Source: Gossypium raimondii | Lineage: Eukaryota > Streptophyta > Magnoliopsida > Malvales > Malvaceae | Assembly (NCBI RefSeq): GCF_025698545.1 | Contig: NC_068575.1 | Location: forward strand, 60,831,980-60,895,979 | Length of the DNA stretch: 64,000 nt | Reading direction: 5' to 3' | Shown: positions 1-11,279 of the stretch, one piece after another | Layout of the letters: each line of letters begins with the position of its first letter | Numbering within the stretch: the first letter of the stretch is position 1 | Notes under the pieces: generated by a model | The model's database searches: none | Told to the model about the DNA's origin: nothing | What the model saw: only the letters and a program-made list of their open reading frames with translations | Position numbers and translations under genes: made by a program

Positions 1-15
1 AATAGTTGTTAACAG

Positions 16-3000
16 AACAAGGAAAGAAAGAAGGTGAGAGAGGTAGGGATTTTGAAGAAGAATGCACAGGCATTCAAGGAGCAGATTGAGAAGTTAGAAA
101 TGATGAGTAAGTCGTTCTATTATGATGTTTCACGATCACGATCTATTGATGATTTAAAGTCTGTTTAGATGCAAATTAGCACTTGATTGAAATGAGCAGA
201 GCTTAATGGAGATGGTTATGTTTTCAAATTAGGAATTTTTATTTGCAATGGACTGTACCCATTTTTTCCCTTGGGAAATTTTAGGACTGTACTTTAATGC
301 AGAAGACAGAACAAGCCTTAAATGCTAGCTGATTTTCTACTCTGTTTTTATCCTTCTTTCGAGGAGGTCTCAGTAACTATCTTTGTGGCATTCAGATATT
401 TCCTTGAGCTTGGGATTAACCATGTGTAAGGTTGAATGGGGTTATTATAATCAGTTTGAGAAATGTATTCCTGTACTCAGCCTTTTGTTTCCGCAGTTCA
501 CCTTGTTCTCACTAGTATAATTGGGTATTTCTTTACTAATTTCAATTTGAAATGCAGTCTGGTGATCTGCCAATTATAGTCATTAACTTTGTTGAGTTTT
601 TACAGAGGCTGAAGGTGCTTTAGACAAAGCAAGAAAACACACAAGAAGAGACAACTTCAAGACATACTTAACCTTATTTTAAAGAAAAGGAAGTTAATAA
701 TTTAAGTGATTAATAATTGGAACTGTTTTTGAAGAAATAATTACTGGCTTAAGATTTTTCTGCCATCTATTAGAATTTGTTGTTTGCATGAGATAACTAC
801 AATATCCCTTGCTCAGGAATTTGAAGATAAAATGAAGGAGTAGGGTGAGACCCCTGTTATGTTCAGGTAGTCGTTCTCTTTATGATATCATTGGCATGTT
901 CCTTTATGCTTCAGTCTTAGCATCTTCAAAATTCTCATTTACCAACTATGGTTTATCTCTGCTGCAGTCACTTGTGGCCTCCTCGGAGAAGGACAACTGC
1001 AGAAGAAGATGAGAGAGCGAAGCATCCTAAACCTGAAGTACGATTCAAATCAATCGATTAACTTCTACATTTACATTTTTATGCCTGCTTATGTGGAGTC
1101 TAATTTGTACTACTTTTTTCTTTCCTTATCTGCAGGACTCTGTTTATTATCACCCTACTCGGAATCCTACAGGGGCTCCACCACCTGGGAAACCACCAAT
1201 GTACAAATCATCAATAGGTCTGATAATTTCATCTTTGATCTGTTTTCTACTGAAACACAGTTCTCTTTCCATTTCTTCTGACTTAAACACTTAAGCTGGT
1301 TTTACTCAATCTTAGATTCTGTTATTGGTTTTCTCTTCAGGACCTAGAATTCCCTTGTCTGGTGCATCATCAAGTGCCGCTGCTTCTTCCTCACAGACTT
1401 GAGTTAGAGGATACTTCTGTAGCTGTACCACCTCCACCTCCTCCTCCTTTGCCAGATACCAGTAAATTGGACTTAGGGGATGCCTCTGATGTTCCTGCTT
1501 CTTTGCCTCTACCACCCCCACCTCCTATGCCACCCAAGCCTGCCACAATGAACTTGGGTATTCCTTTGCCTTCTCCCCCTGGTCCACCACCACCACCTGG
1601 TTCCCCATCTAAAGAGCAAGTTACAGTTCGACCTCCACTGCCTCCACCTCCTCCCCTTCCGCAGTCTGTGCTGCCCCCTCTGTCTGGCACCAACAGAAAT
1701 GAAGGGGAGAAAATATCTCTACAGTCAGATGACTCAACCTCCAAGGAGCTGGCTCAGGTAAGCTCTTCTCTATCCTCTCTAGATATGCTGTCTTTCTACA
1801 TATTAAAAATGGCATAGTAGCATGAATATAAGTCTTATATGATATTTGTGCATATATAATCATTGCTCCACTTTTAGATATAAGATTTATACATGCTAAA
1901 TAGTAATTGCTTATTTTATCACAATGGAAAATAATATTACAAATTTACAAAATAAAACTAGTAGTAAGGAAAAGGTTTTTTACAAAGAAAGAGGATGGTG
2001 GATAAAAGTAGATATCAAGAGAGGATGGTGGATGAGAAGTGGATAGGGAGAGGTTTTTTCAACTAACTTTGATCCCTCTCTTAGGTTTCCTTCATCTCTA
2101 TTTATAGGAGAATTTTTTAACTCTGTTTAATTTTCTTTGAATCCCGCATAGTTTTTCTGATAAGGATGATGTCTCATCATTGATTTGATGCTTTTTTTCT
2201 TGACATGGTTATTTCTACGTTGCTTCCTTTTTTGACTGAGCTTGCTTGTTGTTTTCCCAAGTTGCTTTCTTTTTTGTATAGACATAGATGTTGCTTTCCC
2301 AAGTTGCTTCCTTTTCTGTATAGACAATATTATTGCTAATTATCTTAGCAGGCCATATGGGCAGAGGTAAGTAACCTCTAGAAAAAGTCGGTGAATGGAT
2401 TATTGTTCATAAAAGGCCTAACAAAGGGAACACTTTCAAATCAATAAATCCTAATCAAGGATTTGTGACAATACCTACTCAAGTATCTTTTTATCCTAAC
2501 CGAGGATATTATATTCCATATCCAATGGTAAGACAACCAGTTAGAACTCAATTATCATTTACGCCACAACTAGTAAGTCAATTACCTTGGTCTCAAGATT
2601 CAAATTCAGCATACCAAGCCAGTTATGCTATAATCATAAAATGAGCAGAAAAGTTTTGTGCATCAGAAAATTTGTTGAAACCACAACAAATTTAGGAAAT
2701 AAAATATTTTTATAATCCAGGTTTACCATCAGGATTATATAATTTTGTTAATGAAATATGGAAGACTCATATTATTGAGCAAAGAGCTAATTACAGGAGA
2801 GCTCTGACTAAGCTTTCACAATTTTTAGTTGAAAAAACTACTAAAGAACAAGAAGCTCATGACTTATTATTAAAATCCATTTTATATCGAGATTGGGAAG
2901 AACTAGAATTTAGTTATTTAAATATTAAGGAGATAAACAATCTTCTTGATATATTTCATATTTTATTAATAAGAGAACAAATAACCGGTTATAAATAAAA

Positions 3001-4370
3001 TGTTAGATTCTTTTATATAATAAGGCTAGGAATATTCGCTTGTAGAAATATTTACAAAACGAAATGGAGCTATTTGCAACTAGCAAGCTCAATTTTAGAA
3101 AGCTTTTTCGAATATTTTCTAAAAGCTTATGTTTTCACTAACAATTTAAATGAAAAATTCCATAATATAAAGTTTAGATTTGATCATGAATCGTTGGATA
3201 TAAGTAGTATTGAATGGGATTTTGTTAAAGAAATAACAGTTTAAGATTTTTCTTTTCATTTATTAAAAGATTTTTCTACATTTATTAAAGCTATGTTATT
3301 ACGTATGGTATATAAAGATGATTTTTATTATTATTTTCATCTTGAAATTAGCAGTCTTATTGGCATAGCCAAAAAAGAAAATTTTTATCAGTCATATCAA
3401 ATTTGGATTATTAAAAAAATGATTGGAGGACCTAACCTTTCAGCAGCTAAAGAGGAGAAATAATACTTGACAAAAAATATTGACAAGTGTTACAATAATC
3501 TCAGTTATTATCATATCCGAGCAGGAATAGATTTAATAACTAAAGCCCAATATTTACTTCAACAAAACTCTTACTGCCTCTGGATTGATGAAAGAAGAAT
3601 ATTGGCATATAATACTGAAGTTTGATACACTGAGGATGATAGAAATAAAGAATTCGTTCAACTATTAAAAAAGATAGCTAACACGGAGATTGATGATTTT
3701 CCATCATACATGATAGAAGAAATCAATAATACGTGGGAAAATTGGAACTCACCAAGACTGTCAATCAATTCATTACATTTAGATAAAATTGAAGAAATAA
3801 ATCTGAATAATATTCAGGAATGATAAAAAAAACAAGCCAATTGGAAGAAACCAATAAAAGAAAATTATCAAGGAAGCAACTTGGGAAAGCAATATCTAGG
3901 TCTATACAAAAAAGGAAGCAACTTGGAAAAGCAACATCCAGGTGCAAACGTAGAGATGAAGGAAGCCTAAGAGAGGCATCGAAGTTAGTTGGAAAAATTT
4001 TTTCCTATCCACTTATCATCCACCATCCTCTCTTTCTTTGTAAAAAACCTTTTCCTTACTACTAGTTTTATTTTGTAAATTTGTGTTATAGCCTTGTAGG
4101 CATTATTTTTATTAAATAATTTTTTTCTTAATTTATATAGAGTTTAAATTCAGGTCATTTTGGATTCAGTTTTGAGTTTGTTGACTTTTTATAGTCAAAT
4201 GCATTGGGTTCATATTCTGATTCAAGCTTTAATGGGGTTTTAGGTCCCTGCATCAGTTCGAGTAAGAAGGGAGACTGCTGCCCCCAAAAGCAAAACCAAA
4301 GCTTTTACACTCAACCATGACAATGGCAGCCAAGCCCGTAGCTCCTGCCATCGTGAAGCAAGAATCAACC
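16..4370 (+). pseudogene. WBP11-like splicing factor pseudogene, 5' end outside window, split by an intronic insertion
   Basis: Conceptual pieces match plant WW-domain-binding protein 11, a nuclear proline-rich factor linked to pre-mRNA splicing. Recognisable exons are 16-106 (N-K-E-R-K-K-V-R-E-V-G-I-L), 606-~693, 817-866, 968-1037, 1136-1217 (DSVYYHP...GAPPPGKPP), 1341-1757 (polyproline blocks) and 4244-~4370 (VPASVRVRRE). Most keep AG/GT borders. The gene is broken. A ~2 bp insertion near 641-651 shifts the frame. An in-frame TAG lies at 841-843 where the family has Lys. A TGA at 1400-1402 marks another frameshift before the polyproline region, and a further shift occurs near 4300. The usual C-terminal exon is absent and the first exon lies upstream of the window. 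Introns are kept, so it is a duplicated copy, not a processed one. Assembly error could explain one lesion but hardly all four. Confidence 0.85.
1940..4083. mobile_element. ~2.1 kb insertion with inverted terminal arms and decayed coding sequence, inside the WBP11 pseudogene intron
   Basis: The left arm (about 1940-2325) is the reverse complement of the right arm (about 3860-4083). Both carry a tract reading ACTAGTTTTATTTTGTAAAT on one strand, a GGATGGTGGA block, and tandem copies of a ~28 bp unit containing GGAAGCAACTTGGGAAAGCA. Between them, 2390-3960 on the + strand reads mostly in open frames broken by a few stops (for example TGA near 2641 and TAG near 2692), with no motif I can name. 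The left arm carries TATAAATAG on the minus strand (plus 2098-2106) followed by a leader-like sequence, which the right arm lacks. A promoter with leader beside a long decayed ORF could mean an endogenous pararetrovirus-like or retroelement fragment duplicated in inverted orientation. That is inference; a DNA element with long inverted repeats is the alternative. Confidence 0.6.
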
Positions 4371-5187
4371 AGTTTAAATTTTGGGCACATTCTGATCGTA
4401 ACTGATCAAATTGTTGCCTTGTTAACTGACAAAACTATAATTAAATAAAGACAGTTTAGGAGACCTTGCTTTTCTATTTTTATGTTCATCTTCTTTCTTG
4501 TTAGTCACTTTCCTATTTGAAAATTTTTATTTACTAAGTAATTGGACTTTGCTTATGTAAGAATGAATGAACTAGTATTATAATCTAAATTCGAATCGTA
4601 ATTAAATAAATTATTTGAATTCGAGTACAACGGATAATGAACTCCGAATCTATTATCCATAAAAGTAAAGCAATTTTAGATATTTATTATCCGAATACAT
4701 TATTTACAAAAAGTAAAATGGATTCAAATAATAAATATTTAAGAGTTAATACTACGAATAGTAATTTAAATAATAAATATTTGAGAGTAAATATTGTTAA
4801 TTGTACTTTAAAATATTTTAGTTTAAATACCATCTTAATACGCATTATTAAAATTTACAAATAACCTCAATTTGCATACATAGACATAGTCCAGGACCCA
4901 TTGATATGTATGTGTGAATGCATTAATTTCCTTTTGATCATTCAGTACTTCAAATTTTCTGCCATTGATGTATGTAAGTAAGTATGCATCTTGTTTTCCT
5001 ACAGTCAATGAACACCCATAGCATGTTCAAGTTTTGTTAAATAAAACAGCTTATGTTATTATTAACACTAATAAATTCCAATCTGATGCGCTCACAAACC
5101 ATTTGCTTTTAACAGCTAAAATAGAATCCCTTCTAACAATCACGCCCACGAATCTGTAATCCACTAAAAATCAATCTGGAATTTGGC
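4371..5187. other. Intergenic, AT-rich, no gene recognised
   Basis: It lies between the WBP11 pseudogene and the 3' end of the AAA ATPase gene. About 4620-4860 has loosely repeated AATAAATATTT words and a spurious small ORF. The last ~150 bases are probably the 3' untranslated region of the minus-strand ATPase gene. Confidence 0.5.
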
Positions 5188-6678
5188 TCACTCTGAAGCC
5201 TTCTCTGCCAAACAATTTTCACTGCATACCCCACCACCATCCTGACTTTGCTCTACAACCTTCTTGGCAGCCGCAGCTTCAGCTTCTTCCTTAGCTTCCT
5301 CAAGAGCCTGAATCAAGCTCCACAGACATTTCTCAGCATCATCTAATGGAGACTTAGGCATAAGATTCTCAGCAACATCAGCAGGAGTAATCTTAACCTC
5401 TTTCATCAACCCATCAATGGCGTCAAACAATGGATGAATTTCCAATTTCAAATAATTCTTAGCAAGCACCTTGAACCCTTCAAACCCACAATAAGAAAGC
5501 TCAATATGTTTATCCATCCTGCCCCGTCTTATCAATGCCGGATCAAGTTTCTCCACATAATTAGTAGTAAAAACAATCAACCTCTCCCCACCACAAGCAG
5601 ACCAAAGCCCATCAATAAAATTCAATAAACCCGAAAGCGTCACTTTGCTGTTACCACTGTTACTACTCTCTTCTTTTACCTCCTTCCTCTCTTTCTCATC
5701 ATCCGCCATAGCTTTCCCGCCTTTTTTCTTCCTTTGACCAGTAAGATCAAGTGAACAATCTATATCTTCAATCACTATAATAGACTTACTCGTCGTCTCA
5801 ATCAAAAGCTTCCTTAACTCAGTATTATCTTTAACAGCAGTGAGTTCAAGATCGTAAACATCATAATTCAACAAATTCGCCATTGCAGCAATCATAGTTG
5901 ATTTCCCAGTCCCTGGTGGTCCATAAAGAAGATACCCACGTTTCCAAGCTTTACCAATCCTAGCATAAAACTCTTTACTTTCACTAAACGTAACAAGATC
6001 TTCAATAATCTCTTTCTTCTTATCTGGTTCCAACGCCATTGTTCCAAACGTAGCTGGATGTTCAAACACGATGTGACTCCACATGGTTTGTTTATAACTC
6101 GGCCATTTATAACCAGGACTGTTCGTGTAAAGCTTCCTTTGCCTGTTCCTCACTTTAATTTCCTTCCCCTCTTTCACTACATGTTCTAAATAAGCACCGG
6201 TTATCATCTCTCTGTACCGTTTATGAAAAGTAAGCCTGTAATACCTTTTCTCCTGTTCGGGATAATACGCCATGGGCCGAGTAGCTGACACCACTTTGCT
6301 CGCTACCCACCATACTTTAGCTCCTCGGAACTCGTCGGTTACTTTCTCGTATTCGTCCATGCTGAGAACTAAGTTGTTGCTGTCTTTTCCCATCTCGGCT
6401 TTTAACCTTTTAGCTGTTTTGGAAGAGTTGACGCTGAGATAAGCTTCAACGGCGACGTAAGCCTCGCTGCGTTTGAGGCGATCGCCGGTGAATTCGTGGA
6501 TGGAGATTTTGATGTAAGGGGAGAAATAGGTCATGATGGTGTGAGTGTATTTTTCGAAGTAACGGCGGAGTTCGTAAGGGCAATATTGACGAATAATAGC
6601 CCATATGAACATGAAACTGGCAATAGTTGAACCCATTGTCGTCCACATCTCTGTCATTGTTGAAGGCACCATCTCCAT
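5188..6678 (-). CDS. AAA-type ATPase, membrane-anchored (AATP1/OM66-like family)
   Basis: This intact single-exon gene encodes 496 residues. It has a hydrophobic N-terminal segment (about 13-30), an AAA-associated N-terminal domain (about 30-125), then one AAA module: Walker A GPPGTGKST at 253-261, Walker B IIVIEDID at 300-307, a sensor-1 type VFTTN at 369-373 and the arginine-finger region RRGRMD at 384-389. A lysine/glutamate-rich insert (315-342) separates Walker B from the core, as is common in this plant family. The C-terminus is an acidic, alanine-rich helix. Members hydrolyse ATP and are anchored in the mitochondrial outer membrane or ER, with reported links to salicylic acid, senescence and stress responses. 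The exact substrate and compartment cannot be read from sequence. The ATG at 6678 begins the hydrophobic anchor; a second Met two codons on is a possible alternative. Confidence 0.93.
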   Translation of the reverse strand: MEMVPSTMTEMWTTMGSTIASFMFIWAIIRQYCPYELRRYFEKYTHTIMTYFSPYIKISIHEFTGDRLKRSEAYVAVEAYLSVNSSKTAKRLKAEMGKDSNNLVLSMDEYEKVTDEFRGAKVWWVASKVVSATRPMAYYPEQEKRYYRLTFHKRYREMITGAYLEHVVKEGKEIKVRNRQRKLYTNSPGYKWPSYKQTMWSHIVFEHPATFGTMALEPDKKKEIIEDLVTFSESKEFYARIGKAWKRGYLLYGPPGTGKSTMIAAMANLLNYDVYDLELTAVKDNTELRKLLIETTSKSIIVIEDIDCSLDLTGQRKKKGGKAMADDEKERKEVKEESSNSGNSKVTLSGLLNFIDGLWSACGGERLIVFTTNYVEKLDPALIRRGRMDKHIELSYCGFEGFKVLAKNYLKLEIHPLFDAIDGLMKEVKITPADVAENLMPKSPLDDAEKCLWSLIQALEEAKEEAEAAAAKKVVEQSQDGGGVCSENCLAEKASE

Positions 6679-8440
6679 CAGTTTTTTTCTTTTTTGCTCT
6701 CGGCTTATTGTAAACTCCTTGCTCTTTGCTTTTTAAAGTAGCCTTTCTGCGTAAGCAGATGTCCTTTTTTCCTTTCAAAATCTTCTAATAATATACTTGG
6801 TTTCCACACTTAATTCATTTTCTCTGATAACAATTTAGTTAGCGCATTAAAATGTAAAATAATTTCTTAATTTAAAATATCTATATATTTTAGTTGAGTG
6901 GCATCTTATTCTATCAATCAATTAATTTCATCATAAGTACAACGGTTAATTGAATTAAATGATAAAAATATGTATCTTTATTTTAATCTTAAAAATAAGA
7001 ACTAGTCTATTATTAAATTCACTTAATCTGATAGTACCCATTTTTAGAATGTCCAGTGCCAAAGTCACTGAATGGGTAAGTCATTCATCCTTAAAACAGA
7101 CTATGTAATATACTTTATTACTCAAGTGATTCCTATTGAAGCATATACTTGAGGGTGAATACAGTTCAAACGATTTCCTATAACGAGATTATTTTAAAAA
7201 AATAACAACTAACTCTGAAAGTAATTTTTAACACATCAAAATTTACTATGTAACTTACATATTTCAAATATGTTTCAAATGTAATAAAAATATCCAAAGA
7301 TTTAGAACTTTTATTATTTTATTTTTAAATATATTATAAAAATTTGACAATATCTTTTAATTTTTTTGGAGCTTTTTACAATAATCCAAAATTTATAGTA
7401 TAAATATTATTATTAGGGACACTGAATAAATGGAAAAGCTCCAAAATTAGTTTTTGAGAGTACCATGTGCATTTTTAATATAATTTAAGTACATTTTATA
7501 GCTTTTGAAACCCATTTGTAGAATTTTTTCAATTCTACTACCAAGAATAAAATTGATATATAAATATTTTAATATATTAAAAATGAAAATAAAATAATAA
7601 ATTTAGAAAAGAAAAAAAAATAGATGAAATAGAACAAACATCAATCAGCATCCTACTCCATTTTAAAAAACAAAATAAAAGTGAAAGTGGATAGTGGTAA
7701 AAGAAAAGCCAAAAAATAGGACATGGCTGACTAATCCACAACGCAAAGCTACCTATAAAAATTGAAGGTAGGTGTCAGCCTTTTAAACCATCTAAACCAC
7801 TCAAACAGTGGGGCACTATGGATTTTCACTTTTGTCCCACCCAATTTTCACATATTTTCCAGCCACGTTTTTATGCTGCTTAAATTGCCTTTCTCTTAGC
7901 CTCTTCAAATAATGGGAATATTGATAGTAATTAAGTTAAAGATTTAATTGATAAATAAATAAATTTAGTTTGATTTAATGTTTTTATTATTAATATAAAC
8001 AAATATATACCAACTTTCTGTCTTTTCTCTCTCTAAAACTATTAATTCTATAGTTGTATTTGTTTGAACTAAAATAATTTTTTGAAAAATATTTGTTGTT
8101 TGAAAATTACGATTTTTCTTACTCAATCCTAGTGGTTATTTTTGAATGATTTTATGTAAATTATTTTTTAATATCATTTGATTTTTATTTTTATTTTATA
8201 CCTTACATTTAAAGATCAAGAAGATATTATAAAAAGAATCACCACAATCTTTTAAAGCTGTTTATAAAATAAATAGGAAATTACAGTGCGAGTACCAAAC
8301 ACCCATCCTTCGGAAAAAATGATGGCTAAAACGGTGAAGTTGTTATCTAAAAAGAACTGAGAACTGAATCAATTACAAATGAAGCGATAATGTATTATCT
8401 TTGTGGACAAGATTTAGATATGTTGATCATTGAATAAGGT
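6679..8440. other. Intergenic region between two minus-strand genes
   Basis: It holds the promoter side of the AAA ATPase gene (just above 6678) and the 3' untranslated region of the PRA1 gene (just below 8441). The rest is AT-rich with many A/T runs and no ORF with family features. I saw no clear terminal repeats. Confidence 0.5.
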
Positions 8441-9091
8441 TCATATACGTGTGTTAGAAATAGTAGGAACCGTGGCGGTAACGGCATTCGAGGCAGCGCC
8501 ACCGATGAAGGACAAGAAACCGGTGGCTGCTGGTTCTTCGTCATCCAAGAAGAGATCATCGGGAGCTCTGAAGGCGCCATGAGCACAAACAAGACCAAAC
8601 CCAAGCATAATAGCGGAAATGATAAGAGATCCAACAGAGGTGAGGAAAATCACAAAGATACTGAAGATGACAAGGATCCCAAGGGTCTCACGGTCGGAAA
8701 AGGTGCGACCGAAGATGATAAGAGGCTGATCGGCAGGGCGGAAGAGGTAAAGGATGATCCAAGAGAAGAGAAGCCCTAGAAGGAGGAGAAGGGAGAATGG
8801 GTGGAAAATAAGCGAAAATGCAAGGGTGACGCCAATGACCATCAAATAATTGACTCGGAAATAGGAGTAATTTTTGCGGATACGGAGGGTAGCGTCGGAG
8901 AAAGATTCCGGCTTGGAGAAGGTGGACCGGTCAGCAAGTTCAGGCCAAGGACGGCGCTCTGAGAGGCTGTTGCGTAGGGAATCATTAAGGCGGGAAAGGA
9001 AAGCGCGAAATGCAGAGATGGCGACGGGTGGCTGGGTTTCGACGGGTTCGGTACCGGAGATAGGGAGGGCGGCGGGAACTGAGGCGGACAT
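8441..9091 (-). CDS. PRA1 family protein (prenylated Rab acceptor-like)
   Basis: This intronless 216-residue protein has the plant PRA1 layout: a variable Ser/Pro N-terminus, the conserved RPWPEL at 47-52, a motif around RKNYSYFRVNY at 72-82, then two hydrophobic hairpins (about 81-118 and 135-171) split by a short polar loop (RTFSDRET), and an acidic tail DDLFLDDEE at 179-187. The family resides in endomembranes (ER, Golgi, endosomes), binds prenylated Rab GTPases and helps vesicle traffic. The length is close to the usual ~180-220 residues of the plant B-type group. The ATG at 9091 is the first in frame. The last ~30 residues (GFLSFIGG...) are a typical variable tail. I see no breaks. Confidence 0.93.
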   Translation of the reverse strand: MSASVPAALPISGTEPVETQPPVAISAFRAFLSRLNDSLRNSLSERRPWPELADRSTFSKPESFSDATLRIRKNYSYFRVNYLMVIGVTLAFSLIFHPFSLLLLLGLLFSWIILYLFRPADQPLIIFGRTFSDRETLGILVIFSIFVIFLTSVGSLIISAIMLGFGLVCAHGAFRAPDDLFLDDEEPAATGFLSFIGGAASNAVTATVPTISNTRI

Positions 9092-11279
9092 TGCAATGGA
9101 CTTGGGAAGATTGAAGAACGGGAAAATGTCGTGAGTCCGTTATTTGTTTTCTTTTGGTGGTTGGATTTGTCAAGTTTATGAAGGGGGAATTTAGATTTTA
9201 GATGGTCCTAGATTTGAGGTTTGGCGTTGAGAGAGATGAATGGGGGAACGAAAGACATGATAGAACACAAACAACCATGTTTTCCTCTTCTATGTTTATT
9301 TTCTTTGTTTTCAAAAAAGAAAATTTTAATGAATGGACTTAAATTTAAATTGTTTGGGCAATAATATTCCAATGAATTTGATGTATAATGTAACAAAAAT
9401 ACCAAGAGTTTAGATCAGTAGATTATTGATGCCTTTATTATAAGTGTTCATTCGTTAATTTCATATTAAATATACTCTAATTACTTTTAACATTGAAAAA
9501 TTAATCATGTTGAAAAGCTATAAAATAATATAGCTATTAATATCTAACAATGATACATCTAGTAATTAAGATATGCATTCTATTGCATAAATGGCTATTT
9601 ACATTTTGGCCCTTTAATTTAGAAATAGACACATAAATAATAATTTCATATATATTTTAACAGAAATTATTTTATGAATTATTCTCATCTCTTTTCAATT
9701 ATTCAACGTCATTTAAATAACTTTTTTACCATAAACCATAAACTTTAAATCTCGATCCAACCCCCAAACATCAACATTAAAAATTTCACTGAAATGCAAT
9801 CGGCGAGACATCGACTCATTTAAACTAAAAGGAAGCGAGTAATTCCAGTGACTGATGGGTCATGTCATCCATCATCTATCATTTTCCTGTTGGAAATCCA
9901 TTTATTTTCTTTTGCCTAATTAAAAAGCAAAAGGCAAGACAATTTATAAGTCGGTTTTCACCATAAGGGATGGAATCAAATTACTTTTTTATTAATAAAT
10001 TAATTAATTTAGTTTTATATTATTAAAACTTCAAATAAAATTAACCTTTACTGTTAAGAAAGCATCATTTATGGTTAAAATGGATATTTAATTTTTTATT
10101 AATGGGAGTTTTGTTTAAAATTAATGGTAAACCGAAAATAATTATTTTCAAGTTAATTTTTAAGTAGTATATATTAATTATATTAAGATTTGGTATTTTT
10201 AATATTTTGAATATTACAAAATTAAATTCATTTATTTAATGATAAAGAGATTAATTTTATCTAATCTCTATAATAGAGAGATTAACAGATACTTCACTTA
10301 AATTAAAACTCATAACACGTAAAAATAACACTAATATATTGGTTGGTTACTAGTGTAATAAAATGAGTAAAAAGTTTATTTATTCCGTATGTATTACAAA
10401 TAATTAGACCTAAAATAAAAAATGATTGATAATAACTCTTGTAAAAATAAGACTTGTTCAAAATAAACAACAAATTTTCTCTCCTCATTACTAAAAATAA
10501 AACGAAGCATAAATGAATATACTATTATAGAGAAAAAATTAAATAATAAATACTAGATTATAATACACTTATAATATCGGTACAAATATAAATAAATAAA
10601 ATAAAATTTTAATTGGGTAATCAAGTACAAATGTAGAAAAACACTAAAAGGCATATATTCAAATATATTTTATTTCTCTATATAAAATACATAAAATAAC
10701 CAAAAAAAAAACTTTAGAGTAATACATTTACATTGTAACATGGAAATATATTTTTTTCAATTTTATAACATTAATTCAATCATGGGCTTCATGCATAAGA
10801 CAATTAACACTAATATACGACTAAATAAAACCTTTAAAATCATGAAAGGTTGGTAGGTTGAAAGGCACAGGGCAAGAGGCATCGGAGAATGGAGATGATC
10901 GGTCCCCTCCAGGGCTAAAGGACATACAATGGACTCTTTGTTTGCGAAATTGGACAAGGCGGGGCCACTCTCTTCCATTATCATCCACCAAGACAAAGAC
11001 AAGCCCTTTCTGAACTGGAAAACCCAGTTTTCAATCTGCCTTTGTCGCCTTCACCTTTTCGATATTATACGACAATATTTGTCCAGTCATTTCGTTTCAC
11101 GTCGCATCAACTTTGCACCCCCTACCCCTACTACTTCAATCTTCCTTCGTTCACCCTCGTTTTTCTCAAGGACTTCATATTCAATGTACAAAACAATATA
11201 ATGCTTTAAAATTTAAAATATATTTTACAATATTTAAATTTTGAGTATTCATATTCGAAATTTATTAAATGTAATTATA
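9092..11279. other. Intergenic, PRA1 upstream region and AT-rich DNA
   Basis: The first few hundred bases are the likely PRA1 promoter and 5' leader. A short stretch of more balanced composition at 10830-11180 contains open frames on both strands but resembles no family I know. It could be a decayed gene fragment. The rest is low-complexity AT-rich sequence. Confidence 0.45.

Noticed and set aside
1391-1744. Glycine-rich open frame on the minus strand
   Set aside because: It is the antisense of the polyproline (CCN) tracts of the WBP11 pseudogene and has no features of its own.
8579-9134. Two plus-strand frames across the PRA1 gene
   Set aside because: They are shadows opposite an intact PRA1 coding frame.
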